Assembly (NCBI RefSeq): GCF_002005205.3
Contig: NZ_CP019701.2
Span: forward strand, 186,001-250,000
Source: Rhizobium rhizogenes
GTDB lineage: Bacteria > Pseudomonadota > Alphaproteobacteria > Rhizobiales > Rhizobiaceae
Reading direction: 5' to 3'
Length of the DNA: 64,000 nt
Shown here: in pieces, positions 16,804 to 26,748 of the stretch
Layout of the letters: the number at the start of each line of letters is the position of its first letter
How positions within the stretch are numbered: the first letter of the stretch is position 1
The notes under the pieces: generated by a model
Database searches by the model: none
Seen by the model: the letters and a program-made list of their open reading frames with translations, nothing else
Told to the model about the DNA's origin: nothing
Made by a program: the position numbers and the translations under genes

Positions 16804-17583
16804 TCATTTGCCTCCGAGTTTCAGGGAGTTGATGGAGATCAGCAGATCGGGGGAGATGCCGTAGCCGCTGGAGGAGCCGAAAACGGCCAGGGGATCATAG
16901 GTCGTCGATGGATTTTGCATTTCCCACATGATGGTGAAACGCTCGAGCAGCTTTCCGACCTTCTCAGGATCCTGCAGATCCTTGATGTTGATGGTTTTTT
17001 CGATGAGTGCCGCCTGTTTTTCGACATTGGCCGCGGCAAATTCGTCAGGCAGGTTGTAGGCCGTGCGAAACACCTGCGCGAGCGCATCATCCGCCAGGAA
17101 ATCGAGACCGGACGTGATGGTGGATGCCTTGCGCTCGAAATAAAGGGCGAGCCGGACGCCATTATTGTCGTCGCCGGCTTCCTGTTCCAGCGTCTGACGG
17201 GTGTATTTGCCGACAATGCCGGCCTGGGCGGCCTCGGTTGCGGTCGCCGCCGCGCCGAGGCTGGCGAAATCCAGCGACTTCGCGAAATCCGCATAGCGGC
17301 TGTCGGAAAGCTTGTTGGCGAAAGCGTCCTTGTCCGTGGTGCCTTCCGTCAGCACCTTGCGGATAAAGGCCTTCGCATAGGCCATGTCCTCGAGCCCGTG
17401 GGCCTTCAGTGCGTAATTGTAAAGACGCGTATCGGCCATGAAGTCGTCGATGGATTTCACCTCACCGATCTTCGCGCGGTAATATTCGGTTTCGCGCGCC
17501 ACATCGGGCTGCTTCGACACCCGCTCAAGCGATTTGCCGATATCCTGACTGATCAGTCTGTAGCTGGTATAGGTGGAAGTCAC
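16804..17583 (-). CDS. DUF1217-type flagellar-cluster protein
   Basis: 259 residues, no signal peptide or membrane helix, mostly predicted helical (DIGKSLERVSKQPDVARETE, DTRLYNYALKAHGLEDMAYA). The pattern matches the DUF1217 family, found beside flagellar genes in Rhizobiales; this rests on recognition and not on a search. The GTG start was chosen because similarity begins at TSTYTSYRLISQDIG. First gene of the minus-strand unit with flgF, fliI and the 186-residue protein, divergent from motA. The rod-gene context suggests an export or assembly accessory. Confidence 0.75.
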   Translation of the reverse strand: MTSTYTSYRLISQDIGKSLERVSKQPDVARETEYYRAKIGEVKSIDDFMADTRLYNYALKAHGLEDMAYAKAFIRKVLTEGTTDKDAFANKLSDSRYADFAKSLDFASLGAAATATEAAQAGIVGKYTRQTLEQEAGDDNNGVRLALYFERKASTITSGLDFLADDALAQVFRTAYNLPDEFAAANVEKQAALIEKTINIKDLQDPEKVGKLLERFTIMWEMQNPSTTYDPLAVFGSSSGYGISPDLLISINSLKLGGK

Positions 17584-17647
17584 TGAACCGCCGCTCTCGT
17601 TTGATCCCGATCTCAAGGCGCACGTCCGCCTTTGCCGGCATAGTGCC

Positions 17648-17656
17648 GTGGCTTGC
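17648..17656 (-). promoter_or_regulatory. GCAAGCCAC motif before the DUF1217-flgF-fliI unit
   Basis: The 9-mer GCAAGCCAC on the minus strand is identical to the core of the motif facing motA on the other strand. It is followed by GGCACTATG, a looser version of the N8-CTAG pattern. It lies 65 bp upstream of the GTG start in the divergent intergenic region. Confidence 0.35.
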
Positions 17657-17706
17657 TTGTGCGAAACTGGTTGCCGGAAGAGCTGAAAAGCGGGCTGGCG
17701 GACAGG

Positions 17707-17729
17707 TTCACGCAAGCCACATTTTCTAG
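17707..17729 (+). promoter_or_regulatory. Promoter-like motif before motA
   Basis: TTCACGCAAGCCA followed by CTAG, with CGCAAGC and CTAG separated by 8 bases, 40 nt upstream of the motA start. The 13-mer TTCACGCAAGCCA recurs exactly before flgE. Confidence 0.5.
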
Positions 17730-17768
17730 ACATGGCGGCATGGAACACTGTTCGGGCGTGGTCGATCA

Positions 17769-18641
17769 ATGAATATTGTAATTGGACTTATAATCACCTT
17801 CGGCTGCATCATCGGCGGCTATATGGCGATGGGCGGTCATCTGGACGTGCTGATTCAGCCGTTCGAATTGATGATCATCGGCGGCGCCGGTCTTGGCGGC
17901 TTCATCATGGCGAACCCCATGAAGGTCGTGAAGGATTCGGGCAAGGCGCTCGGCGAGGCCTTCAAGCATTCGGTCCCGAAGGAGCGAAACTATCTCGACG
18001 TGCTCGGCGTGCTTTATTCGCTGATGCGCGATCTGCGCACGAAATCGCGCAACGAGATCGAGGCCCATATCGACAATCCGGAAGAATCCTCGATCTTCCA
18101 GAGCGCGCCCTCGGTACTTAAGAACAAGGAACTGACCTCGTTCATCTGTGACTATGTCCGCCTCATCATCATCGGCAATGCCCGCAGCCACGAAATCGAG
18201 GCGCTGATGGATGAGGAAATCGAGACCATCCTCAATGACAAGCTGAAGCCCTATCACGCGATCACCACCATGGGCGATTCCTTCCCCGCCATCGGTATCG
18301 TCGCGGCGGTTCTCGGTGTCATCAAGGCCATGGGCAAGATCAACGAATCGCCCGAGGTGCTGGGCGGCCTGATCGGGGCCGCACTCGTCGGCACCATGCT
18401 CGGCATCATCCTGTCCTATTCGATCTGCAACCCGCTCGCGTCGCAGGTCAAGATCGTCCGCACCAAGCAGCATCGCCTCTACATCATCGTCAAGCAGACG
18501 CTGATCGCCTACATGAACGGCTCGGTGCCGCAGGTCGCGCTTGAATATGGCCGCAAGACCATCTCCAACTATGAACGGCCGTCCATCGACGCCGTCGAGC
18601 AGGAGATGATGAATCCCGGCGGCGAAAACAAGGCGGCATGA
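17769..18641 (+). CDS. motA: Flagellar motor stator protein MotA
   Basis: Inner-membrane stator subunit; MotA5MotB2 units conduct protons and turn the rotor. 290 residues with four membrane helices: about 1-22, 33-49, 168-190 and 200-222. The conserved [20 protein letters not shown] carries the key proline, and the cytoplasmic loop [17 protein letters not shown] holds the charges that face FliG. It overlaps fliM by ATGA, forming motA-fliM-fliN-fliG. motB is 6.8 kb away with motC, the rhizobial arrangement. Confidence 0.96.
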   Translation: MNIVIGLIITFGCIIGGYMAMGGHLDVLIQPFELMIIGGAGLGGFIMANPMKVVKDSGKALGEAFKHSVPKERNYLDVLGVLYSLMRDLRTKSRNEIEAHIDNPEESSIFQSAPSVLKNKELTSFICDYVRLIIIGNARSHEIEALMDEEIETILNDKLKPYHAITTMGDSFPAIGIVAAVLGVIKAMGKINESPEVLGGLIGAALVGTMLGIILSYSICNPLASQVKIVRTKQHRLYIIVKQTLIAYMNGSVPQVALEYGRKTISNYERPSIDAVEQEMMNPGGENKAA

Positions 18642-19597
18642 TCATGGCAAAAGCTGCAGCGCACAAAGCCCCGGCCATCGACACCGCCTTGCTCGCGAAG
18701 CTGACCGGAGGGCTCTCCGACCGCAGGACGATTGCGAAGATCGGCTCGGATATCGGTCATCTCTACAGCGAATTCCTGCCTGATATCTTCCACAGCGAGA
18801 CCGGCATTGCGATTGACGTCGAATATGTCGGCTCCGAATCGGGGCTGATGACCGATCTCATCGCCAATGTCGGGCACAATGTTGCGGTTGCCGATTGTTC
18901 GCTGCGCAACTGGTGCCCCAATTTCATGATGGCGGTCGGCAACGGCTTCGTCATCGCGCTGATGGAGCGTATGCTGGGTGCTGCACCTGACACCATCGGT
19001 GAGCCGGACGAACGCAGCCTGTCCCATATCGAGCTCGACCTTGCGGCCATGGTTCTCGGCCGCATCGCGGGCGTGTTGCGCTCGGGCGTGAACGCGCCGG
19101 GCGGTTTCGAGGCGACGATCGACCCGCCGTTCAATGCCAATGGCAGAAGCGCCTTCGACGAGATGATCGCCGGCGTCTACGGCGTGACCATCCGCATGAA
19201 GATCGATATCGGCAGGGTCTCGTCCGAATTCGCTCTCATCGTGCCGCAGCGGCCCCTGCTCAAGACCTCCATCGTCGCCCCGAAAGCTTCGGCCCAGGCG
19301 CTGAAGAAGCAGGAAGAGTGGATGGAGATGATCTCGCAGCAGGTGAAGAGATCGCAGGTCACGCTCGAGGCGCGCATCAAGCTCGAAACGCTGACCTTGC
19401 GGACGATTTCCAGACTGGTGGCCGGTGACGTCATCCCGTTTCAGGACCTGAAGCAGGACGATATCGGCGTCGAGGTCAGCGCCAACGGCTCCAAGCTTTA
19501 TAATTGCGAATTCGGCAAGTCCGGAGAGCGCTACATGGTTCGGGTGAAGAACAATGTCAGCACGGACGACGAGATTTTGCGACATTTGATGGGTTAA
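18638..19597 (+). CDS. fliM: Flagellar motor switch protein FliM
   Basis: C-ring protein that receives CheY-P and sets rotation. 319 residues: a middle CheC-like domain and a C-terminal SpoA domain (about 235-319, [20 protein letters not shown]). The N-terminal CheY-binding motif is divergent here: [15 protein letters not shown] in place of the enterobacterial LSQAEIDALL. It overlaps motA by 4 bp. Confidence 0.92.
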   Translation: MIMAKAAAHKAPAIDTALLAKLTGGLSDRRTIAKIGSDIGHLYSEFLPDIFHSETGIAIDVEYVGSESGLMTDLIANVGHNVAVADCSLRNWCPNFMMAVGNGFVIALMERMLGAAPDTIGEPDERSLSHIELDLAAMVLGRIAGVLRSGVNAPGGFEATIDPPFNANGRSAFDEMIAGVYGVTIRMKIDIGRVSSEFALIVPQRPLLKTSIVAPKASAQALKKQEEWMEMISQQVKRSQVTLEARIKLETLTLRTISRLVAGDVIPFQDLKQDDIGVEVSANGSKLYNCEFGKSGERYMVRVKNNVSTDDEILRHLMG

Positions 19598-19662
19598 AAT
19601 CCTGCCCGCCCTTTTGGGGTTTTGGGCAGGCTGACGCAAGTTTCAAAGGGAATAATCAGCGC

Positions 19663-20202
19663 ATGGCTACGAAGAAAACACCTGTGACCGATGACGCAGC
19701 GTTGCCGTCGTTTGAAGACGGCGGCGACCTCGACCAGGCTATCGGCGATCTGCGTGGCGTCCTCAAGACGGATGCGGAAGGCTCGCTCTCCGATTTTGGC
19801 GACTTCGGCGATTTCGCAAGCACGGACGACGCGTCCACCGACAGCGACCTTTCCGCCTTCGGTGGCGGAGCGGCGGATTTTGCGATGGATGATTTCGCGG
19901 CCGCCCCGCAGGTCGCGGGCCTGAAGGCGCCGCTCGGCAGCGGACTGTCCGAGAACATGGAACTGATCATGGATATCCCGATCGATGTCCAGATCGTTCT
20001 CGGCACGAGCAGAATGCTGGTCTCGGGCCTGATGGGCCTCGAAGAGGGTGCGACGATCGCGCTCGACCGCAAGATCGGCGAGCCGGTCGAGATCATGGTG
20101 AATGGCCGCCGTATTGCGCGCGGTGAGATAACGGTACTTGAAGACGACGATACGCGCTTCGGCGTAAAATTGATTGAAGTAATGAGTACGAGAAAAGCCT
20201 GA
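19663..20202 (+). CDS. fliN: Flagellar motor switch protein FliN
   Basis: C-ring protein of 179 residues. The N-terminal 90 residues are acidic and low-complexity (Asp, Ala, Phe). The C-terminal 80 form a standard SpoA domain ([20 protein letters not shown], then [20 protein letters not shown]). The ATG begins [12 protein letters not shown] after AAGGGAATAATCAGCGC. It is 65 bp after fliM and 27 bp before fliG. Confidence 0.94.
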   Translation: MATKKTPVTDDAALPSFEDGGDLDQAIGDLRGVLKTDAEGSLSDFGDFGDFASTDDASTDSDLSAFGGGAADFAMDDFAAAPQVAGLKAPLGSGLSENMELIMDIPIDVQIVLGTSRMLVSGLMGLEEGATIALDRKIGEPVEIMVNGRRIARGEITVLEDDDTRFGVKLIEVMSTRKA

Positions 20203-20229
20203 TCCCTGTGGGGACGGAGAGGAAAGACC

Positions 20230-21273
20230 ATGATGGACTTCGAGGATTTCGGTAACCCCCTTGCGGGCAAGCCGTTGTCTCAGGCCGACAAGGCGGCCGC
20301 GGTGCTTCTTGCCATGGGCAAGGGCGTTGCCGGCAAGCTGCTGAAATTTTTCACGCAGCACGAATTGCAGATGATCATTTCCTCGGCCCAGACCCTGCGC
20401 GTCATTCCTCCCGATGAACTCGCGCAGATCGTGGCGGAGTTTGAAGACCTGTTCACCGAAGGCACGGGTCTCATGGATAATGCCAAGGCAATCGAGAGCA
20501 TTCTCGAAGAAGGCCTGACCCCTGAAGAGGTGGACAGCCTTCTTGGCCGTCGCACCGCCTTCCAGGCCTATGAAGCATCGATCTGGGATCGCCTGCAGGA
20601 GGCGGAGCCGGAGTTTGTCGGCAAGTTCCTGCTGCGCGAACATCCCCAGACCATTGCGTATATTCTCTCGATGCTGCCCTCGTCCTTTGGTGCCAAGGTT
20701 CTTCTGACCATTCCCGAAGAGCAACGCGCCGATATCATGAACCGCACGGTGAACATGAAGGAAGTGAGCCCGACGGCCGCCCAGATCATCGAGAAGCGTG
20801 TGGTCAATCTGATCAACGAGATCGAGGCCGAGCGCAACGCCGGCGGTTCCACGAAGGTTGCCGATCTGATGAACGAACTGGAAAAGCCGCAGGTCGACAC
20901 GCTGCTCAGCTCGCTGGAGACGCTCAGCAAGGAAGCCGCAAACAAGGTCAAGCCGAAGATCTTCCTCTTCGACGACCTCATGTTCATGCCGCAGCGCAGC
21001 CGCGTCATGCTGCTCAACGATGTTTCGGCCGATGTTCTGACCATGGCGCTGCGCGGCGCCACGATGGAAATCAAGGAATGTGTGCTGTCCAGCATCAGCC
21101 CGCGCCAGCGCCGCATGATCGAGTCGGATCTCGCCGTACCGCAGGCATCCATCAACACCCGCGAAGTGGCGATTGCCCGCCGCGCGGTGGCCCAGGAAGC
21201 GATCCGTCTGGCCAATTCCGGCCAGATACAGCTGAAGGAAGCCGGAGCGGACGAACAATCGGCCGCCGCTTGA
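20230..21273 (+). CDS. fliG: Flagellar motor switch protein FliG
   Basis: Rotor protein that contacts MotA. 347 residues with the EHPQ motif at about 137-140 (REHPQTIAYILSMLP) and the C-terminal torque helix region FLFDDLMFMPQRSRVMLLND. GGAGAGGAAAG lies before the start; two adjacent ATG codons are possible. A strong terminator-like stem-loop lies 80 bp beyond the stop codon, before flhB. Confidence 0.95.
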   Translation: MMDFEDFGNPLAGKPLSQADKAAAVLLAMGKGVAGKLLKFFTQHELQMIISSAQTLRVIPPDELAQIVAEFEDLFTEGTGLMDNAKAIESILEEGLTPEEVDSLLGRRTAFQAYEASIWDRLQEAEPEFVGKFLLREHPQTIAYILSMLPSSFGAKVLLTIPEEQRADIMNRTVNMKEVSPTAAQIIEKRVVNLINEIEAERNAGGSTKVADLMNELEKPQVDTLLSSLETLSKEAANKVKPKIFLFDDLMFMPQRSRVMLLNDVSADVLTMALRGATMEIKECVLSSISPRQRRMIESDLAVPQASINTREVAIARRAVAQEAIRLANSGQIQLKEAGADEQSAAA

Positions 21274-21353
21274 GCGGAAGCCGGTTGATAACCGCCTTGC
21301 AGGCAGGGCCCGCCATTGCGATGGCCGGCTCCGGGCGCTAGTTTCGGGATGAC

Positions 21354-21381
21354 GGCCTGCCGGGATCGGCGGGCCTTTTTT
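21354..21381 (+). terminator. Intrinsic terminator between fliG and flhB
   Basis: Stem GGCCTGCCG / CGGCGGGCC (one U-G pair), loop GGAT, then TTTTTT. It ends 16 bp before the TTG start of flhB, leaving no room for a separate promoter downstream. It may end motA-fliM-fliN-fliG messages or attenuate flhB. Confidence 0.85.
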
Positions 21382-21397
21382 ATTCCGGGAACGTGCC

Positions 21398-22480
21398 TTG
21401 GCAGACGATCAGGACAAGGACAGTAAAACAGAAGCCCCGACGGAGAAAAAACTCCGCGATGCGGCCGAGAAGGGCAATCTTCCCTTTTCCCGCGAAGTGC
21501 CGATCTTTGCTTCGTCACTCGCCTTTTATTGTTACCTCGTTTTCTTCCTTCCCGATGGAGCCGGTCGAATCGGCGAGACGCTGAAGGATCTGTTCGGCCA
21601 GCCCGAACAATGGAATCTCGGCACCCGGCCGGATGCCCTGTCACTGCTTTATTTTCTCGGCACCTCGATGGCCTATCTGCTCATGCCGGCCATGATCATG
21701 TTCATCGTTTTCGGCCTCGCCTCGTCGTTTTTCCAGAACCTGCCATCGCCCGTGCTTGAAAGGGTGCGTCCGCAATGGTCGCGTGTTTCGCCCGCAAAGG
21801 GGTTTACGCGCATCTACAGCAAGCAGGGTTTCGTGGAATTCGGCAAGTCGCTGTTCAAGATACTGATCGTCTCGACCATCATGTTCTTTTCGCTGCGCGG
21901 CGATTTCTACAGTCTCATCGACCTGATGTTCTCCGATCCGCAGGTGATTTTCGTCCGGGTCGTCGAGATCGTCAAAAAGATGATGGTCGTGATCCTGCTC
22001 TCGACCGCTCTGCTCGCCGCTGTCGACCTTTTGTGGACGCGCCATCACTGGTTCACCCAGCTGAAAATGACGAAGCATGAGGTGAAGGAAGAATATAAGC
22101 AGTCGCAGGGCGATCCGGTGGTCAAATCCCGCCAGCGGTCGATCGCCCGTGATCGTGCCCGCCGCCGCATGATCAACAATGTGCCGCGCGCGACGCTTGT
22201 CATCGCCAACCCGACACACTTTGCGGTGGCGCTGCGTTATGTGCGTGAAGAAAGCGACGCGCCGATCGTCGTCGCCAAGGGCCAGGACCTTATCGCATTG
22301 AAAATCCGCGAGATTGCGGAAGAAAACAATATCCCCGTTTTTGAAGACCCGCCACTCGCGCGCTCCATGTTTGCGCAAGTCTCGATCGATAGTGTGATTC
22401 CACCAGCCTTTTATAAGGCCGTGGCTGAGCTCGTTCATCGGGTTTACGCCATGAAGTCATCGAAAATACGGGTTCAATAA
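21398..22480 (+). CDS. flhB: Flagellar export switch protein FlhB
   Basis: Inner-membrane export component that switches substrate class from rod/hook to filament. 360 residues with a charged N-terminus ([20 protein letters not shown]), four membrane helices between about 38 and 210, and the cytoplasmic domain with the self-cleavage site NPTH (Asn271-Pro272) in [15 protein letters not shown]. The start is TTG with GGGA 7 nt upstream; no ATG fits the conserved N-terminus. With the preceding terminator this suggests low expression. Confidence 0.95.
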   Translation: MADDQDKDSKTEAPTEKKLRDAAEKGNLPFSREVPIFASSLAFYCYLVFFLPDGAGRIGETLKDLFGQPEQWNLGTRPDALSLLYFLGTSMAYLLMPAMIMFIVFGLASSFFQNLPSPVLERVRPQWSRVSPAKGFTRIYSKQGFVEFGKSLFKILIVSTIMFFSLRGDFYSLIDLMFSDPQVIFVRVVEIVKKMMVVILLSTALLAAVDLLWTRHHWFTQLKMTKHEVKEEYKQSQGDPVVKSRQRSIARDRARRRMINNVPRATLVIANPTHFAVALRYVREESDAPIVVAKGQDLIALKIREIAEENNIPVFEDPPLARSMFAQVSIDSVIPPAFYKAVAELVHRVYAMKSSKIRVQ

Positions 22481-22485
22481 AACCA

Positions 22486-22923
22486 ATGAAAAAATCCGCC
22501 TATTCTGAACAGCGGGAAATGATCGTCGCAGAGGCGATCAACCCGATCGCCACCGAACTCCGACTGCTAGACCCGGCCGACCTGATTTCGCTGCTCAGAT
22601 TCGAGTGCTACGGCAGTATTGCCGACCTCGTCTCCTCGGCCGCGGAACTTTATTATCATCCCGGCACGATCAATTTCGGTGCTGGTGGCGAATACAAACT
22701 GGAATGGGAAGGCGCGCCGGAGATCATCCTCGATCTCGAGATCAAACCGAAGGGCGCCACGGTCTATGCACAATTGGTCCTCGCCAATGAACATGCGGCG
22801 GTCGAGATCAATCATGTCTCGTTTCAGAACCCTTCGGAAAACCCCGACGAGAATACCGAGTTTCTCCGCAAAAGCCTGATGGCGGCCCGATTCGTTCCGA
22901 CCCGTCAGGGCGAGGCGGCCTGA
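22486..22923 (+). CDS. Unknown flagellar-cluster protein
   Basis: 145 residues, soluble, no signal peptide. The N-terminal half is helical (IAEAINPIATELRLLD-like), the C-terminal half strand-rich (GEYKLEWEGAPEIILDLEIK, TVYAQLVLANEHAAVEI). It starts 6 bp after flhB, so it is probably cotranscribed. I do not recognise the family. It is the last gene before the flaD promoter region. Confidence 0.7.
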   Translation: MKKSAYSEQREMIVAEAINPIATELRLLDPADLISLLRFECYGSIADLVSSAAELYYHPGTINFGAGGEYKLEWEGAPEIILDLEIKPKGATVYAQLVLANEHAAVEINHVSFQNPSENPDENTEFLRKSLMAARFVPTRQGEAA

Positions 22924-23101
22924 ACCGCACTGCCGGATATGTCACTTTTACCCGTTGCGCCTGCTGGAACCGCCGGCGCAGCGGCTCCGTTGCGGTGCTT
23001 TTTCGCCCGACCTTGCCTGAAGCCTGCCGCTTTGCGCAAAACCCTTCTGCGAAAGCGAGGAACGCCTTGCAAATCAGCGTTGTTGTTTGGTACCTATCGA
23101 A

Positions 23102-23117
23102 TTAACGATTTGTTAAC
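23102..23117 (+). promoter_or_regulatory. CtrA-like box upstream of flaD
   Basis: TTAA-CGATTTG-TTAAC: an exact match to the CtrA full-site consensus TTAA-N7-TTAAC, 112 bp upstream of the flaD start. The 305-bp interval from 22924 to 23228 contains no supported gene. Confidence 0.5.
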
Positions 23118-23181
23118 GAACGGCAGGTCGCGGTGGCCCGTTTCAACCACCGCCGATGCGCATGATGCCTCTGCTCGTTTT

Positions 23182-23202
23182 CGGCGCAGCGCCGGATTTT
23201 TT
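23182..23202 (+). terminator. Terminator-like hairpin in the flaD leader
   Basis: CGGC-GCAGC-GCCG stem followed by GATTTTTT, ending 26 bp before the flaD start. It could end read-through from flhB or act in the flaD leader. The stem is short. Confidence 0.4.
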
Positions 23203-23228
23203 CTTACATTTTGAATTGGGTGGAACCC

Positions 23229-24545
23229 ATGACCAGCATTATGACCAATGCGGCGGCAATGGCCGCGCTGCAGACCTTGCGCATGATCGACAAGAGCCTT
23301 GAGACGACGCAGGCGCGTGTCTCCTCCGGCTACCGTGTCGAGACGGCAGCGGACAACGCGGCTTATTGGTCCATCTCCACGACCATGCGCTCCGACAATA
23401 CGGCGCTTTCGGCCGTGCAGGATGCCCTGGGCCTTGGCGCCGCCAAGGTCGACACGGCTTTCGAAGCCATCGAAAGCGCTATTGAGACCGTCGAGTCCCT
23501 GAAGGCGAAGCTGGTTGCCGCCTATGGTGTGGGAAGCAACCGGTCGAAGATCCAGGAAGAAATCAAGCAGCTTCAGGATCAGCTGAAAAGCATTTCCGAA
23601 TCGGCATCCTTCTCCGGTGAAAACTGGCTTCAGGCAAAAATCGGCGATGGCAAGACGCCGGCCGCCGAAGAGCCGACCATCAAGAAGATCGTTGCATCGT
23701 TTACCCGTACCGCCGCTGGCGCGGTGGGTGTGACGACGGTCGACTATTCGCTCGATTCGAGCACGGTTCTGTTCGATCTGAGCGGCGGCAAGTTCGGTAT
23801 TCTCGATACCGAGGCCCGCTTCCTTCGCAAGAACGAAACGATCGTGACGATGCGCACGACGGATACGCCCGCGTTGCCTGCCGTCCCCACCGTTACCGAC
23901 AAGGATTATGTGGTCACGACGCTGAAGGACAGCGAAGTGGCGGCATTGAGCGGGTTTACCGTCAAGGCAACCGGCATCTACACCAATGCTGCCAATACGG
24001 AAGGCTATTTGAAGATCAGCGATGATGTCTGGGTAAAGCTTACCTCCACCGATCCGGCAGATGCCGCGGCCCCGACCACGGACAGCACCACACCCGTCGT
24101 AACGACGACGTCGCCGAACACAAACTGGTACTACGACGTCTCCTCGGCAATCGACCCTGACGACCGCAAGCTTGGAATCTCCGTGTCGACGCTCGACATC
24201 AACAAGCTCACCGATCTCGCCCAGAAAATGGGAACGATGACGGGAGAGCAATATACCGAAGCCGATGTGCTGGACGCGATGATGTCCTTCGTCGATGGAC
24301 AGCTTGAAGCGATGACCAGCGCGGCTTCCAGTCTGGGTTCGCTGCAGAGCCGTATCGACATGCAGGAAAACTTCGTATCGAGCCTGATGGACGTGATCGA
24401 CAAGGGTATCGGCCGTCTGGTCGATGCGGATATGAACGAGGAATCGACCAGGCTGAAGGCGCTGCAGACGCAGCAGCAACTCGGCATCCAGTCGCTCTCC
24501 ATCGCCAACGCCAATGCGGAAAATATCCTCCAGCTCTTCAAGTAA
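23229..24545 (+). CDS. flaD: Flagellin FlaD
   Basis: Fourth flagellin, 438 residues, separate from the tandem cluster and on the opposite strand. It starts MTSIMTNAAAMAALQTLR. The core motifs SSGYRVETAADNAAYWSI and ADMNEESTRLKALQTQQQLG are present. The central region is about 35 residues longer than in FlaA-C and more divergent, but still contains YLKISDDVWVKL. In Agrobacterium FlaD is a minor filament component. The leader lacks the CCGGAATGTCCC hairpin of the other three, so it is probably regulated differently. Confidence 0.92.
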   Translation: MTSIMTNAAAMAALQTLRMIDKSLETTQARVSSGYRVETAADNAAYWSISTTMRSDNTALSAVQDALGLGAAKVDTAFEAIESAIETVESLKAKLVAAYGVGSNRSKIQEEIKQLQDQLKSISESASFSGENWLQAKIGDGKTPAAEEPTIKKIVASFTRTAAGAVGVTTVDYSLDSSTVLFDLSGGKFGILDTEARFLRKNETIVTMRTTDTPALPAVPTVTDKDYVVTTLKDSEVAALSGFTVKATGIYTNAANTEGYLKISDDVWVKLTSTDPADAAAPTTDSTTPVVTTTSPNTNWYYDVSSAIDPDDRKLGISVSTLDINKLTDLAQKMGTMTGEQYTEADVLDAMMSFVDGQLEAMTSAASSLGSLQSRIDMQENFVSSLMDVIDKGIGRLVDADMNEESTRLKALQTQQQLGIQSLSIANANAENILQLFK

Positions 24546-24793
24546 CGGCTTTGGCCCGGCGTGGGCAGGTGCGAAGACGTGGCGTGGGCTTCCGGAACAG
24601 GCCGCCTTCATCCTCGCACAAGTTTGAACACCTAACGTCGGGGCAATATCGGGTGGATCGCATGGCGTGATCCTTCCGGACATCATGGAAGAGACGGACA
24701 GGTAGCAAGGATGACGGTGGTGCCGCCAAACGGCTTTGATCGCAGGCAAAAAAACATGTCTCGCCTCTCCGGCCAGTTTTGCCGGGGGCGTGC

Positions 24794-25444
24794 ATGAGCG
24801 CCTCCATCGCAAGATATCTCAAGGATTTCGGCGACAGCCAGCCCGCCGGGCTGGCATTTGGCGATCCGCTGGCGGATGCCGAGGGCATGTCCGGTTTCGG
24901 TGACGTTGCGGCCGGTTTCGATGAATTCGAGACAGTCGATGTCGAAAGTGAGAAACAGGCTGCCTATGCCCGTGGCCACGAAGAGGCGACCCGCGAACTC
25001 ACCGAGAAGATGCAGGCCGAGCGTGATACGCTGCTGGCCTCCCATGCGGCCGAACTGGAGGCCCTGCGTTCCGTCTATCTTGAGGAGATCGCCGTTTTCC
25101 TGTCCCGTGGTCTGCGCGAGGGCATCGATGCGATCGCCGCCAATCTGAGCGAGCAGACCGCCGGTATCCTTGCTCCGGTTCTGACCGAAGAGCTGTCGGC
25201 CAGGGCCGTCTCGGCTCTTGCGGATGTCGTGCGCGCTTCCATGCCGGATGGCGAAGCGGTCACACTTGTCGTGAAAGGTCCGAAAGATCTGTTCGAGCAT
25301 CTGAAGACCCAGCCAGGCTTTGAGGCCGAAACGATGAAATTTACCGAGACCACGGATATCGACCTTTCCGTCGAGTTGGGTGAAAGCGTGTTCGTGACGC
25401 GCATGTCCGCCTGGGCGTCCAGTCTTCGCAAGGTGATGAAATGA
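24794..25444 (+). CDS. FliH-like flagellar protein (candidate)
   Basis: 216 residues: an acidic N-terminus, a charged coiled-coil at about 52-95 ([20 protein letters not shown]), and a C-terminal alpha/beta domain ([20 protein letters not shown], ending [13 protein letters not shown]). The architecture of coiled coil plus C-terminal V1/A1 subunit E-like domain fits FliH, the FliI regulator otherwise missing from this island. Sequence similarity is too low to be certain by eye. ATG with GGGGG upstream; overlaps motB by ATGA. The 248 bp between flaD and this gene hold no supported feature. Confidence 0.65.
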   Translation: MSASIARYLKDFGDSQPAGLAFGDPLADAEGMSGFGDVAAGFDEFETVDVESEKQAAYARGHEEATRELTEKMQAERDTLLASHAAELEALRSVYLEEIAVFLSRGLREGIDAIAANLSEQTAGILAPVLTEELSARAVSALADVVRASMPDGEAVTLVVKGPKDLFEHLKTQPGFEAETMKFTETTDIDLSVELGESVFVTRMSAWASSLRKVMK

Positions 25445-26748
25445 GTGAAGGCGAAAATCACCACCACGGCAAAAACGAGATCATCATCGTCAAACGCCAC
25501 AAGGGCGGGCACGATGGCGCCCATGGCGGCGCATGGAAAATCGCCTATGCCGACTTCATGACGGCCATGATGGCGTTCTTCCTCGTCATGTGGCTGGTCA
25601 ATGCCGCCAACGAGGAGACCAAGGCCTCGGTCGCCAGCTATTTTAATCCGATAAAACTGTCCGATGAGAAACCCTCGTCCAAGGGCTTGGAAAAGCCGGT
25701 GGACAAGGAAGAGGGCGTCCAGAAAAAGGACCAGTCCAATATCAAGGCGGAAAAGGTGACCCAGGGTTCGGCCGCGGCGACGGGTGAGGACCTGACCTCC
25801 CAGACCGGTGAACAGTCGAACTTCTCCGAGGCGGACTTTTTCGAAAATCCCTATTCCGTGCTGGCGGAGATCGCCCAGCAAGTCGGGCAGCAGGCCAATG
25901 TCAGCGCCAAGGGTGAAGGCGGCGCTGCCGATTCCGGTCCGGCGACGGGCGCAAGCGGCGGTGAGGCCTATCGCGACCCCTTTGACCCCGATTTCTGGAC
26001 CCAGCAGGTGAAGATCACCCGCGCCGACCAGCAGCAGGAGCCGGTCGAACCGCAGCAGGCGGCTGAGAGCAAGCAAGAGGATGCGGCCGAAAACGCGCAG
26101 GCGATTGCGCTCAAGTCGTCCGAGACACCGGTCGACAAGGCGGAAGACGGCAAGTCGATGGAAGTCGCCGCCGTGGTGCCGCAGCAACGTCCAGATGCCT
26201 CCGAACAGGCGGCACTTGCCCAGCCGAAGCCGGATGCGCAGCGGCAGGCGAGCGATTTACAGCAAAAGGCCAGCGACGCCGATCGGGAAAAGGCCGACAC
26301 GCTGCGCGAAGAGATCGAGAAGCAGATATCCGGCATTGCCGGCAGGCTCGCTGAAGGTCTGGTGGTGACACCGGCCGAAGGCGGATTGCTGCTGACCATT
26401 TCCGACCAGACGGAAACGCCGATGTTCAACATCGGATCGGCCGTGCCCCGGCGCGAAATGGTTCTGGCCATGGAAAAGATCGGGAAACTGCTTCAGGAGC
26501 GGGGCGGCAGCGTGGTGATCCGCGGTCACACCGACGGACGGCAGTTCAAGGGCGAAGCCAATGACAACTGGCGGCTCTCCATGGATCGTGCCCACAGCGC
26601 CTATTACATGCTGGTGCGCGGCGGCCTGTCGGAAGAGCGGGTGAAGCAGGTTTCGGGCTTTGCGGACCGCAGATTGCAGGTGCCGGCAGACCCGATGGCG
26701 GATGCCAACCGCCGCATCGAAATCCTGCTTGAGGCCGATCGGGGGTGA
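25441..26748 (+). CDS. motB: Flagellar motor stator protein MotB
   Basis: Stator subunit anchored to peptidoglycan. 435 residues, longer than the usual 260-310. The single membrane helix at about 37-56 ([20 protein letters not shown]) holds the proton-carrying Asp38. The C-terminal OmpA domain starts near 305, with [20 protein letters not shown] and [10 protein letters not shown]. The extra length is a Gln/Ala/Glu-rich periplasmic linker (about 75-300). Lies in a chain of overlapping genes with motC and fliK. Confidence 0.95.
   Translation: MSEGENHHHGKNEIIIVKRHKGGHDGAHGGAWKIAYADFMTAMMAFFLVMWLVNAANEETKASVASYFNPIKLSDEKPSSKGLEKPVDKEEGVQKKDQSNIKAEKVTQGSAAATGEDLTSQTGEQSNFSEADFFENPYSVLAEIAQQVGQQANVSAKGEGGAADSGPATGASGGEAYRDPFDPDFWTQQVKITRADQQQEPVEPQQAAESKQEDAAENAQAIALKSSETPVDKAEDGKSMEVAAVVPQQRPDASEQAALAQPKPDAQRQASDLQQKASDADREKADTLREEIEKQISGIAGRLAEGLVVTPAEGGLLLTISDQTETPMFNIGSAVPRREMVLAMEKIGKLLQERGGSVVIRGHTDGRQFKGEANDNWRLSMDRAHSAYYMLVRGGLSEERVKQVSGFADRRLQVPADPMADANRRIEILLEADRG

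Noticed and set aside
23094..24812. 572-codon open frame on the minus strand
   Set aside because: Antisense to flaD, which is an unmistakable flagellin; composition is that of a shadow frame.
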